DNA of 64,000 bases from Corynebacterium kalidii (GTDB lineage: Bacteria; Actinomycetota; Actinomycetes; Mycobacteriales; Mycobacteriaceae): the NCBI RefSeq assembly GCF_022869005.1, contig NZ_JALIEA010000011.1:124001-188000 (forward strand). The letters are read 5' to 3'. The translations under genes and the position numbers were made by a program. The notes under the pieces were generated by a model. It saw only the letters and a list, made by a program, of their open reading frames with translations. It searched no databases and was not told the origin of the DNA. This document shows, piece after piece, positions 36,362 through 44,641 of this stretch (its first letter is position 1; each line of letters opens with the position of its first letter).

Positions 36362-36993
36362 TAGATAAGTCCTTTCAGGATGTCGGTGGTGACGGGCTGG
36401 TCGGTACGCCGGTCGCCGATCCGGGGGAATGGCCGGGGACCGGTGGACGCCGCTGCGATGACGCAGATCTCGTCCGCGTGCGGGGCGTCGGCGAGGTCCA
36501 CGTCGATGGTCTGGTAGTGGTCCCGGTTGGCGGCGTGGGTCTTGTGCCACATCGGGACGTGCACGGACGTGCCCTCCGGGACCCTGCCGTCGGTGAAGCA
36601 GATGATGGAGGTGCCGCCGAGCAGCTCGCGGACGAGATTGCCGAAGTACGGGGTGTGGACCAGCGCCCCGGCATGTTCGAGCTCGCCCCCGGTGCCGACG
36701 AGTGCGGCTTTGCCGAAGGCCTCGATGTTGTCCGCGCCACCCAGCGAATCCGTCAGCCGCTGCGACAGGAGCGCCGCGAGGACCGGGGCGATCGTACGGG
36801 TCTCGGGCGAGAGGTCGCGGTCCGGTCCGGTACCGGTCCACGGGTTACGCAGCACCGCGATCGCCGCGGCCTTCTGGACAGGCCGGGTGAGTTCGGTGCC
36901 GGCCTCCGAGACGACCTCCTCGTGGACCAGGGTGAGTCTGCGTATACCGAGGCTGGCGCCCAGTTCCTCGAATGTTGTCGGCTTCTCCGTCAT
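36361..36993 (-). CDS. amino acid synthesis family protein (PF06684), copy 1
   Basis: A 210-residue paralogue of the adjacent protein: V-L-R-N-P-W-T-G near 47, F-G-K-A-A-L-V-G-T-G-G-E-L-E-H near 93, and A-D-A-P-H-A-D-E-I near 168. It is the first gene after the GntR regulator and overlaps it by 4 bp. PF06684 proteins are often found in degradation operons with flavin monooxygenases, but no reaction is known. Confidence 0.8.
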   Translation of the reverse strand: MTEKPTTFEELGASLGIRRLTLVHEEVVSEAGTELTRPVQKAAAIAVLRNPWTGTGPDRDLSPETRTIAPVLAALLSQRLTDSLGGADNIEAFGKAALVGTGGELEHAGALVHTPYFGNLVRELLGGTSIICFTDGRVPEGTSVHVPMWHKTHAANRDHYQTIDVDLADAPHADEICVIAAASTGPRPFPRIGDRRTDQPVTTDILKGLI

Positions 36994-37709
36994 TCTTCCT
37001 CCTCTGTGTGGTGCCCGGCGGGGACTCCTCGTCCGAAGTCGTCGCCGAAGCTCTGGTAGAGCGCTGCCCGGCTCGACGCCCCGACATGCGCCCGCATCGC
37101 CGCTTCCGCGCCGTAGGGGTCCTTGTCCCGGATCGCGGCCAGCACGTGGTGGTGCTCCCGGTCGGACTCCGTCAGCCGCTGGGGGTCGGTCACCGTCTTC
37201 TTGACGAGATGGTCGTACGCCAGCTGGTTCATCAGCCAGCCGTAGGTCTCGTAGAGCTTCTCGTTGTCTGCACCCCGGACGAGGGTCCAGTGGAACTCGC
37301 TGACCAGCCTGGCGTACCGGGCGCTGTCACCGGCGCGCGCGGCGTCGTCGGACTCGAGGACGTTGCGCTCGAGGACATCGAGTTCAGGTACCCGGCCCCG
37401 TTGGGCCATGAGGCTCGCGGCCAGCCCTTCAAGCGACTCCTTGAGCTGGAAGAGTTCGATGATCTCGCGACGGGTCGGCTCCCTGACGAATGTGCCCACC
37501 CGCGGCCGGATCTCGACCAGCCCGATCATCTGCAGGGCCTTGAGCGCCTCCCGGACAGGGGTGCGGCTGACGCCGTACTCCTCGGCGAGGGCGGTCTCCG
37601 GGATCTGCTCGCCCGGAGCGAACTCGCCGGTGACGATGCGGGCCCTGATCCTCTCGTGGAGCGACGGTTCGGCTGCTGTCGCCGCCGTCGTTGTGGTCGT
37701 CTGTTGCAT
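36990..37709 (-). CDS. GntR-family transcriptional regulator (FCD ligand domain)
   Basis: A 239-residue regulator. The winged helix-turn-helix is at about residues 17-80 (L-H-E-R-I-R-A-R-I, then E-Y-G-V-S-R-T-P-V-R-E-A-L-K-A-L). The C-terminal helical FCD domain has the metal/ligand pattern F-H-W-T-L-V near 140 and E-H-H-H-V-L near 185. The ATG at 37709 follows TACATT by 6 bp with no Shine-Dalgarno, so the transcript is probably leaderless. It heads the operon down to 32240 and likely represses both divergent units through the TTGNATNCAA sites around its promoter. Confidence 0.88.
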   Translation of the reverse strand: MQQTTTTTAATAAEPSLHERIRARIVTGEFAPGEQIPETALAEEYGVSRTPVREALKALQMIGLVEIRPRVGTFVREPTRREIIELFQLKESLEGLAASLMAQRGRVPELDVLERNVLESDDAARAGDSARYARLVSEFHWTLVRGADNEKLYETYGWLMNQLAYDHLVKKTVTDPQRLTESDREHHHVLAAIRDKDPYGAEAAMRAHVGASSRAALYQSFGDDFGRGVPAGHHTEEEE

Positions 37710-37713
37710 ACAA
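37704..37713. promoter_or_regulatory. TTGNATNCAA operator copy 1 (over the gntR start)
   Basis: TTGCATACAA spans the gntR start codon. It is one of three copies of the same 10-bp palindrome in this region, which points to GntR autoregulation. Confidence 0.55.
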
Positions 37714-37735
37714 GGAATGTAGCCCGAGTTGGCGC

Positions 37736-37745
37736 TTGGATGCAA
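37736..37745. promoter_or_regulatory. TTGNATNCAA operator copy 2 (over the gntR -35)
   Basis: TTGGATGCAA lies at the -35 position of the gntR promoter, whose -10 is TACATT read on the - strand at 37716-37721. Confidence 0.55.
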
Positions 37746-37810
37746 GATCTGCGGGGAAACTACTGAATGGATGTGCATATTTGCAGGTAGTCAGACTTTC
37801 GCCGTGGTGG

Positions 37811-37839
37811 TTGACGTGACGCGCGACACTCTCTATGGT
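37811..37839 (+). promoter_or_regulatory. promoter of the flavin reductase-ALDH-BCCT unit
   Basis: TTGACG (37811-37816), a 17-bp spacer and TATGGT (37834-37839) form a good promoter. The predicted start point falls inside the inverted repeat at 37841-37857. Confidence 0.6.
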
Positions 37840-37840
37840 T

Positions 37841-37875
37841 TTGTGTGTGCAACACAACCATGGTGTTGGATACAA
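37841..37875. promoter_or_regulatory. inverted repeat and third TTGNATNCAA operator downstream of the promoter
   Basis: TTGTGTGTGCAACACAA (37841-37857) is a near-palindrome at the predicted transcription start. TTGGATACAA (37866-37875) is the third copy of the operator. A repressor bound here would block the + strand unit. Confidence 0.5.
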
Positions 37876-37934
37876 CAGAAGCGAGATTCCGGGTATCCAC
37901 GGCACCCCGACACGTACCGAGGAGAGAGGTGGGC

Positions 37935-38897
37935 ATGAGCCACAACCTGAAGAAAGCGATCACCGAAGCCTGGCACGCGGCATGGGACAAGGGGGACGTC
38001 TCGGTCTTCGACCAGCTCACCGACGAGAACTACCGTCGTAAGAGCGCGCACTCGGGCGGTCTGTTCGACCTGGAGGCGATCAAGACCGAGATCCTGGGGA
38101 TCCGTGCGGCGTTCCCGGACCTGACCACCGTCGTCGACCACATCGTCATCGACGGTGACGACCGTGACTGCAAGGCCGCGGTGTACTGGCACTCCACCGG
38201 GACGTTCACCGAACCCCTCGGTGACGTCCCGCCGACCGGGACCAGCGTCGTCACCCACGGCTCCAACCTGCTGACCTTCGACGCGGGGAGGATCATCCTC
38301 GAGGAGGCGACGTGGGACCCCAGCGCCCTGCTCGCGGACCTCGGCCTCAAGTCGCTCAGCTCGGCCTTCGACCAGGAGAACGAGTCGGTCAGCGACAACC
38401 TGGACGGGCGGCCCACCACGGAGGCGCTGAAGGCCTTCAACCGTCAGTTCATCACCGGGGTCACCGTGGTGACCGCCATGGACGCCGACGGTAAGCCGCG
38501 CGGACTCGCTGTGAACTCCTACAACTCGGTGTCACTGGAACCGCCGTTGGTCATGGTCTGCGTGCAGAAGTCCTCGTCGACCTACGCGTCCCTGTTCCAG
38601 GCCAGCCACATGGGCATCAACATCCTCGGTGGTGGCCAGCGGGAGACCCTCCGGACCTTCGCCTCCAAGGGGGCGGACAAATTCGCCGACCTCGACTGGC
38701 ACCAGGGGCCGAACGGGTCCCCGCTGCTGGACGGTTCGTCAGCCTCGATCGAGGTGGAGATCAAGGAGCGCTTCCAGGCGCACACGCACACGATCTTCGT
38801 CGGCCGGGTGCGTTCGGCGGAAGCCACCGACGACGACCCCATCATCTACAAGGCCGGACAGTTCTTCCACAGCTCCGACCTGACCCCGCTCGACTGA
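37935..38897 (+). CDS. SnoaL-like domain fused to a flavin reductase domain
   Basis: A 320-residue fusion. Residues about 5-140 form a SnoaL/ester cyclase-like (NTF2 fold) domain (A-W-H-A-A-W-D-K-G-D, then a W-H-S-T-G-T-F near 80). Residues about 160-320 are a flavin reductase domain (F-I-T-G-V-T-V-V-T, then S-V-S-L-E-P-P-L-V-M-V-C-V near 200, ending in Y-K-A-G-Q-F-F). The ATG at 37935 has GGAGAGAGGTGG upstream. The reductase half would supply FMNH2 to the LLM monooxygenase across the promoter. The fused half may bind substrate or intermediate. It is followed by the aldehyde dehydrogenase. Confidence 0.82.
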   Translation: MSHNLKKAITEAWHAAWDKGDVSVFDQLTDENYRRKSAHSGGLFDLEAIKTEILGIRAAFPDLTTVVDHIVIDGDDRDCKAAVYWHSTGTFTEPLGDVPPTGTSVVTHGSNLLTFDAGRIILEEATWDPSALLADLGLKSLSSAFDQENESVSDNLDGRPTTEALKAFNRQFITGVTVVTAMDADGKPRGLAVNSYNSVSLEPPLVMVCVQKSSSTYASLFQASHMGINILGGGQRETLRTFASKGADKFADLDWHQGPNGSPLLDGSSASIEVEIKERFQAHTHTIFVGRVRSAEATDDDPIIYKAGQFFHSSDLTPLD

Positions 38898-38930
38898 GCC
38901 GGCCAGCACCCCGAAAGGTGAACCACCACC

Positions 38931-40400
38931 ATGACCGATCTGACCGCGTTGCTGTCCGAGGTACCCACCGGCCTGCTGATCGACGGTGACTGGCGCGACG
39001 CCTCCGACAACACCACCTTCGACGTCACCAACCCCGCCACCGAACAACACCTCGCCACCGTCGCCTCAGCCACCAGCGACGACGCCCTCGCCGCCCTCGA
39101 CGCCGCCTGCGCCGCCCAAACCGACTGGGCCCGCACCAGCCCACGGACCCGCTCCGAGATCCTGCGCCGCGCCTTCGACCTGGTCCACGACCGCGCCGAG
39201 ACCTTCGCGACCCTGATGACCCTGGAAATGGGCAAACCCCTGGCCGAGGCCCGCGGCGAGGTCACCTACGGCGCCGAGTACCTACGCTGGTTCGCCGAGG
39301 AAACCGTCCGCCACTACGGCCACCACACCACCGTGCCCGAAGGCACCCTGCGCATGACCACCCGGCACAAACCCGTCGGCCCGTGCCTGCTGATCACCCC
39401 GTGGAACTTCCCGTTGGCTATGGCGACCCGCAAAATCGCCCCGGCCATCGCCGCCGGCTGCACCATGGTGCTCAAACCCGCCAAACTCACCCCACTGACC
39501 GCCCAGTACCTCGCCCAGACGATGATCGACGCCGGCCTGCCCGCCGGAGTACTCAACGTGGTTGCCTCCGCCAGTGCCGCACAGGTCTCGGCACCGCTGC
39601 TGGCCGACCCGCGGTTGCGCAAACTCTCGTTCACCGGGTCGACCCCGGTGGGGGTCAACCTGCTCAAGGCCGCGGCCGACAATGTGCTGCGTACCTCGAT
39701 GGAACTCGGTGGTAACGCCCCGGTGATCGTCTTCGAGGACGCCGACATCGACCAGGCCGTCGACGGGGCCCTGGCGGCGAAGACGCGCAACGGTGGTGAG
39801 GCGTGTACCGCGGGTAACCGTATCCTGGTCCATGAGGCCATCGCGGCGGAGTTCACCGAGAAGTTCGCCGCGAAAATGGCCGCACTGCGTGTCGGTGACG
39901 GTATGGCTGCCGGTACCGATATCGGCCCGATGATCGAGGCCAAGGCGGTGGCGAACCTGCAGTCGTTGGTCGATGATGCCGTGGCCCGTGGTGGCCGGGT
40001 GCGTGTCGGTGGGGGCCCGGTGCCGGGGCCGGGGTTCTTCTTCGCCCCGACGGTGATCGTCGATGCGCCCCGGGAAGCCCGGGTGTTGCGGGAGGAGATC
40101 TTCGGGCCGATTGCTCCGATCGTCACCTTCGGTTCGGAGGCCGAGGCGGTCGTGATGGCCAATGACACCGAGTTCGGGTTGGCCTCGTATGTGTTCTCGC
40201 AGGATCCGTCGCGGATGTACCGGATGGCCGACGGGTTGGAGTTCGGGTTGATGGGGTTCAACGCGGGGGTGATCTCTAATGCGGCGGCGCCGTTCGGTGG
40301 GGTCAAGCAGTCCGGGATGGGTCGTGAGGGTGGTGCTGAGGGCATCGCGGAGTACTCGTCGGTGCAGTACATCGGACAACCCGACCCCTACGCCGGGTAG
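38931..40400 (+). CDS. NAD(P)-dependent aldehyde dehydrogenase, succinate-semialdehyde dehydrogenase type
   Basis: A 489-residue aldehyde dehydrogenase of the SSADH/GabD group: W-N-F-P-L-A-M-A-T-R-K near 157, catalytic Glu in M-E-L-G-G-N-A-P near 259, catalytic Cys in G-G-E-A-C-T-A-G-N-R near 292, and G-V-K-Q-S-G-x-G-R-E-G near the end. It would oxidise a C4 semialdehyde, the expected end of the pathway. The codon choice changes within the gene: the first half is almost all C-ending codons, whereas the second half uses many TTG and other G-ending codons. Confidence 0.87.
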   Translation: MTDLTALLSEVPTGLLIDGDWRDASDNTTFDVTNPATEQHLATVASATSDDALAALDAACAAQTDWARTSPRTRSEILRRAFDLVHDRAETFATLMTLEMGKPLAEARGEVTYGAEYLRWFAEETVRHYGHHTTVPEGTLRMTTRHKPVGPCLLITPWNFPLAMATRKIAPAIAAGCTMVLKPAKLTPLTAQYLAQTMIDAGLPAGVLNVVASASAAQVSAPLLADPRLRKLSFTGSTPVGVNLLKAAADNVLRTSMELGGNAPVIVFEDADIDQAVDGALAAKTRNGGEACTAGNRILVHEAIAAEFTEKFAAKMAALRVGDGMAAGTDIGPMIEAKAVANLQSLVDDAVARGGRVRVGGGPVPGPGFFFAPTVIVDAPREARVLREEIFGPIAPIVTFGSEAEAVVMANDTEFGLASYVFSQDPSRMYRMADGLEFGLMGFNAGVISNAAAPFGGVKQSGMGREGGAEGIAEYSSVQYIGQPDPYAG

Positions 40401-40461
40401 GCACCGGTAGCCACGTGGGTCGACTTCCGGCTCCATTCAACACAGAGACAGGATCCCTGAC

Positions 40462-42432
40462 ATGAACGACAAACCCGACAACACGGAACATCCGGGCGGT
40501 CACCGACGACGAGGTCGCAACCGACCGTCGATCAACCCCGTCGATAAGCTCCGGACCTCGAGGACCCAAGGCACCGTCGGGCTGTACCCGCATGACCTGC
40601 ACCCCGGGCTGGTCCCGGGTATCAGCGTCGAGGAACAGCGCAACCGGTTCGGCCTGGACAGGACGGTCTTCGGGGTCGCCGCAGTCCTCATGGTCTCCTT
40701 CATCACCTGGGGAATCGTGAGCCCCGCGACCGTGGGCGACGTCGCGTCGACAGTATTCGCGTGGTCGCTCGAACACTTCGGGTGGCTGCTCAATAGTACG
40801 ATGATGCTCGGCGTGATCGTCATGGCCTACCTGGCCTTCTCCCGCTTCGGGAAGATCAAGCTCGGCAAGGACGACGAGAAGCCCGAGTTCTCCAGGTTCT
40901 CCTGGGTCGCGATGATGTTCGGCGCCGGGATCGGCGTGGGCATCTTCTTCTTCGGCCCGTCGGAGCCGTTGTCGCACTACCTGTCTCCTCCACCGGAGAC
41001 CGTGGAGGGTGAGACCCCTGCCGCGCTGCACCGTGCCATGGCGCAGTCCCACTTCCACTGGGGGCTGTTCATCTGGGGCCTCTACGCGATGGTCGGCGGC
41101 GCCCTGGCCTACAGCTCGTACCGGCGGGGACGGGTGACACTGATCAGCTCACTCTTCCGGTCCCTCTTCGGCCAACGGCAGACAGAGGGACTGGCGGGGC
41201 GTCTCGTCGACATCATGGCCATCATCGCCACCCTCTTCGGGACGGCGGCGACGCTCGGACTGTCCGCCATCCAGATCGGACAAGGCGTCGAGATCATCTC
41301 CGGTGTCGGTGAGGTCACGAACACCGTGCTCATCGCCGTGGTGGGCGTGCTGTCACTGGGGTTCATCATCAGCGCGGTGTCCGGTGTCGCCCGCGGCATC
41401 CGCTACCTGTCGAACATCAACGTCACGTTGACCCTCGGGCTCGTCCTCTTCGTGTTCCTCCTCGGGCCCACGCTCTTCCTACTCAACCTGATCCCGGCCG
41501 GCATCCTCAACTACGCCGACAACATGCTGGACATGATGAGCAGGGGACTGTCGTGGGGAGACGAGACCATCGAGTTCCAGGCGATGTGGACGGCGTTCTA
41601 CTGGGCCTGGTGGATCGCCTGGACGCCCTTCGTGGGGACATTCATCGCCCGGATCTCACGGGGCCGCACGATCCGTGAACTCGCGATCGTCACGACGCTC
41701 GCGCCGACGTTCATCCTCATCCTCGCCTTCACCGTCTTCGGTGGCACCGCCATCAGCTTCAACAGGGAAGGGCGGGAAGGCTTCGACGGGTCGGCATCCC
41801 CGCAGAACGTCCTGTTCTCGTTGTTCAACGAGCTTCCTCTGGGGGCCATCACCGGGATCCTCCTGATGGTGGTTCTCGCGATCTTCTTCATCACGTCGGC
41901 GGACTCGGCGTCCACGGTGATGGGGACGCTCTCTGAACGGGGCAACCCGCGGCCCCGCAAAGTCATCGTCGTGTTCTGGGGCCTGTGCATGACCGGGATC
42001 GCGGTGGTCATGCTGCTCTCGGGCGGTGAGACGGCGCTGACCGGACTGCAGAGCCTGACGTACCTCGTGGCGATCCCGTTCTCGCTGGTGCTCGTCGGGA
42101 TCGCCGTGTCGTTCATCAAGGACCTCTCGACCGACCCCGCGGCCATCAGGAGGACCTACGCCCAGAACGTCATCCAGAACGCCGTGATCAAGGGACTCGA
42201 GGAACACGGCGACGACTTCGAACTGGAGGTGTCGGCCGCGTCGGACGGCAGGGGAGCGGGCGCGGACTTCGACTCGACCGACGAGAAGGTGACCGGCTGG
42301 TACCGACGCACCGACGAGGACGGCAACGAGATCACCTACGACTACGCCTCAGGGGAATGGGCGGACAGTGACTCGGCCGACGACCCGGCCGACGATCCCG
42401 GTGACGGTCGGGGTGACACCCGAACGCCCTGA
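40462..42432 (+). CDS. BCCT-family transporter (betaine/carnitine/choline type)
   Basis: A 656-residue transporter with 12 membrane helices, a 70-residue N-terminal and a long acidic C-terminal tail (about 560-656). G-A-G-I-G-V-G-I-F-F-F-G near 155 and W-W-I-A-W-T-P-F-V-G near 383 are BCCT hallmarks, including the Trp box that binds quaternary ammonium groups. The last gene of the unit after the two enzymes, it probably imports the substrate, so a betaine-like compound is likely. An osmoprotectant role is possible but less fitting with the catabolic context. Confidence 0.88.
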   Translation: MNDKPDNTEHPGGHRRRGRNRPSINPVDKLRTSRTQGTVGLYPHDLHPGLVPGISVEEQRNRFGLDRTVFGVAAVLMVSFITWGIVSPATVGDVASTVFAWSLEHFGWLLNSTMMLGVIVMAYLAFSRFGKIKLGKDDEKPEFSRFSWVAMMFGAGIGVGIFFFGPSEPLSHYLSPPPETVEGETPAALHRAMAQSHFHWGLFIWGLYAMVGGALAYSSYRRGRVTLISSLFRSLFGQRQTEGLAGRLVDIMAIIATLFGTAATLGLSAIQIGQGVEIISGVGEVTNTVLIAVVGVLSLGFIISAVSGVARGIRYLSNINVTLTLGLVLFVFLLGPTLFLLNLIPAGILNYADNMLDMMSRGLSWGDETIEFQAMWTAFYWAWWIAWTPFVGTFIARISRGRTIRELAIVTTLAPTFILILAFTVFGGTAISFNREGREGFDGSASPQNVLFSLFNELPLGAITGILLMVVLAIFFITSADSASTVMGTLSERGNPRPRKVIVVFWGLCMTGIAVVMLLSGGETALTGLQSLTYLVAIPFSLVLVGIAVSFIKDLSTDPAAIRRTYAQNVIQNAVIKGLEEHGDDFELEVSAASDGRGAGADFDSTDEKVTGWYRRTDEDGNEITYDYASGEWADSDSADDPADDPGDGRGDTRTP

Positions 42433-42440
42433 CGGACAGC

Positions 42441-42476
42441 GCGACCGCACCGTGGCCGGGGGGGCACGGCGGTCGC
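42441..42476. terminator. possible bidirectional hairpin between the BCCT and moaA genes
   Basis: GCGACCGC (42441-42448) with CCGTG pairs with CACGG and GCGGTCGC (42469-42476). It lies in the 46-bp gap between two converging genes and lacks a T run. Confidence 0.4.
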
Positions 42477-42478
42477 CG

Positions 42479-43561
42479 TCAGCCCCCGATCGCGCTCATG
42501 GTGCGCTCGGGCTGCACGTACTCCGGGTCGTTCAGGGTGACGGCGTCGGAACCGTAGGCCCGGGGCTTGCCCCACATGGCGGTGGCCCAGGTCCGGGCCA
42601 CGTCCTCGTCGTCGGCGCCGCCACGCAGCAGGCCCATCAGGTCGGTCTCCTCCTGGGAGAACAGGCAGCTGCGTACGCGGCCGTCGGCGGTGATGCGGGT
42701 GCGGGAGCACGCCGCACAGAACGACTCGGTCACCGAGGCGATGATCCCGACCTTGCCCAGGGCGGTCGAGTCCGGCGAGGCGCCACGTGGACGGACCTCC
42801 CACAACTGTGCCGGGGCGGACCCGCGGGGCACAGGGTCCTCGGTGAGTTCGTAGACCGTGGACAGCCGCTGACGTATCTCGGCCGCCGAGACCAGGTTCT
42901 TCCTGGCCCAGGAGTGGTCGGCGTCCAGCGGCATCTGCTCGATGAACCGCAGCTGGTACCCGTGGTCCAGACACCACGTGGTCAGGTCCACCACACCTTC
43001 GTCGTTCACCCCGCGCATCGCCACGGCATTCACCTTCACCGGTTCCAGCCCCGACGCCTTCGCGGCCTCCAGCCCGGCGATGACCTGGGGAAGCCGGTCC
43101 CTCCTGGTCACCCTGGCGAAGGTCTCCCGGTCCACGGTGTCCAGGGACACGTTCACCCGGGTCAGCCCGGCGTCGACGAGTTCGTCGATACGCTTGTCCA
43201 GACCGATGCCGTTCGTCGTGATCGAGATCGACACCTCCGGGTGCATCGTGCGCACGCCGCGGACGATGTCGGCGAGGTCCTTGCGCACCAACGGCTCGCC
43301 ACCGGTGAAGCGGATGTCCTTCACACCGAGCACGCGCACACCGATGTCGGCGAGGCGGACGGCCTCCTCCGCGGTGAGTAGCTCGTCCTTCTTCAGCCAC
43401 GGCAGCCCCTCGGCGGGCATGCAGTAGGTGCAGCGCAGGTTGCATTTGTCGATCAGCGAGATGCGGAGGTCGTCGGCGGTGCGGCCCCACCGGTCGGTGA
43501 GGCGGAGCCGAGTCGGTGCAGTCGGTGCAGTCGGCGCAGCCGATACAGTTGAAGCGGTCAC
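42479..43561 (-). CDS. moaA: GTP 3',8-cyclase MoaA
   Basis: This radical SAM enzyme starts molybdopterin synthesis from GTP. The 360 residues show the SAM cluster C40-x3-C44-x2-C47 (K-C-N-L-R-C-T-Y-C), F-T-G-G-E-P-L-V-R near 85, a C-terminal cluster F-C-A-A-C-S-R-T-R near 276 with a third Cys in R-S-C-L-F, and the terminal Gly-Gly. Length is normal. It is divergent from modA. Confidence 0.93.
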   Translation of the reverse strand: MTASTVSAAPTAPTAPTRLRLTDRWGRTADDLRISLIDKCNLRCTYCMPAEGLPWLKKDELLTAEEAVRLADIGVRVLGVKDIRFTGGEPLVRKDLADIVRGVRTMHPEVSISITTNGIGLDKRIDELVDAGLTRVNVSLDTVDRETFARVTRRDRLPQVIAGLEAAKASGLEPVKVNAVAMRGVNDEGVVDLTTWCLDHGYQLRFIEQMPLDADHSWARKNLVSAAEIRQRLSTVYELTEDPVPRGSAPAQLWEVRPRGASPDSTALGKVGIIASVTESFCAACSRTRITADGRVRSCLFSQEETDLMGLLRGGADDEDVARTWATAMWGKPRAYGSDAVTLNDPEYVQPERTMSAIGG

Positions 43562-43688
43562 CGGTTCACCTCCGTGGATTGATGTCGTTGTCTACCGGTC
43601 TACCTTGGCACAGGGGGCGGCTGCGAACCAGTGGCGTCTGGTAGCTCCGAACGGCTGTCCGGTACAGCAGGTTGTCCGGACGGTACAT

Positions 43689-43710
43689 CCCCGGGGTCGT
43701 GGCCCCGGGG
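43689..43710. repeat. CCCCGGGG inverted repeats in the moaA-modA spacer
   Basis: CCCCGGGG occurs at 43689-43696 and 43703-43710, and each copy is itself a palindrome, so a hairpin or a protein site is possible. It lies just before a TAGTAT -10-like hexamer for modA. Confidence 0.5.
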
Positions 43711-43765
43711 CGGGTAGTATTGTCCCGCGTACCTGTCCCCGCGTCACTTCCGAGAGCTGGCCCCC

Positions 43766-44641
43766 ATGTCCGTCACCACCGGTCCCCGCACCGCACGCCG
43801 TCGTCGTGACAGCCGCCCTGACGCACCCGCCGTCCGCGGCGCCCTCCGTGTGTGCGGCCTCGCCGTCGCCGGAGCCGGTCTGCTCGTCGCCTCCGCGTGT
43901 TCCGCCCCGGGGGACTCCACGGGGTCCGGCACGTCCGTCGGGACGGTCACCGTCTTCGCTGCGGCGTCGCTGAACAACGCCGGGGACGACCTGGCCGCGG
44001 CCTTCGCCGAGGACAACGACGGCGCGTCGGTGGAGTTCAACTTCGCCGGGTCCTCCGCGCTGGTCCGGCAGATCGGCCAGGGGGCGCAGGCCGACGTGCT
44101 CATCAGCGCCGACGAGGAGAACATGGACGCCGCCCTGGACCTGCGGGCGTTCGAGGGTGCCGAACCGGAGACCGTCGCCACCAACCACCTGGTGCTGGCG
44201 ACCGCGCCGGGGAACCCTGCGGGTTTCGACTCTCCCGACGACCTGTCCACCACCGCGGACTTCCGGCTCGCCGTCTGTGCCGACGGCGTGCCCTGCGGCA
44301 CCCTCGCCAACGACTACCTCGACCGCCGTGAGGCCGACGGGCACAGGCTGGGCCCGTCGACCGTGTCCGAGGAGGCGAATGTCTCCGACGTCTCCACGAA
44401 ACTGGCCACGGGTGAGGCGGATGTCGGCTTCATCTACTCCACGGACGCGGAGGCGCTGCAGAAGAACTCCGCCGACGGCGCCGTGGAGGTCTTCGACCTC
44501 GACGGTGTCGAGCCCAACACCTACCCTGCGGCCCTGTCCACCGACGGGGATGACAATGACACCGCCGTCGCGTTCCTCCGGTGGCTGACGTCCGACCGCG
44601 CCCGTGACATCCTGGCGTCCTACGGTTTCGGTGCAGCGTAA
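43766..44641 (+). CDS. modA: molybdate ABC transporter substrate-binding lipoprotein
   Basis: ModA captures molybdate or tungstate outside the membrane. The 291 residues start with a lipoprotein signal (V-A-S-A-C near 45), then V-T-V-F-A-A-A-S-L-N-N-A near 60, A-G-S-S-A-L-V-R-Q-I near 93, and A-D-V-G-F-I-Y-S-T-D near 217. The ATG is preceded by GAGAG. It overlaps modB by 11 bp. Confidence 0.9.
   Translation: MSVTTGPRTARRRRDSRPDAPAVRGALRVCGLAVAGAGLLVASACSAPGDSTGSGTSVGTVTVFAAASLNNAGDDLAAAFAEDNDGASVEFNFAGSSALVRQIGQGAQADVLISADEENMDAALDLRAFEGAEPETVATNHLVLATAPGNPAGFDSPDDLSTTADFRLAVCADGVPCGTLANDYLDRREADGHRLGPSTVSEEANVSDVSTKLATGEADVGFIYSTDAEALQKNSADGAVEVFDLDGVEPNTYPAALSTDGDDNDTAVAFLRWLTSDRARDILASYGFGAA

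Noticed and set aside
43562-43765. Moco riboswitch between moaA and modA
   Set aside because: The palindromic CCCCGGGG elements do not resemble the multi-stem Moco motif, and no conserved core could be recognised by eye.
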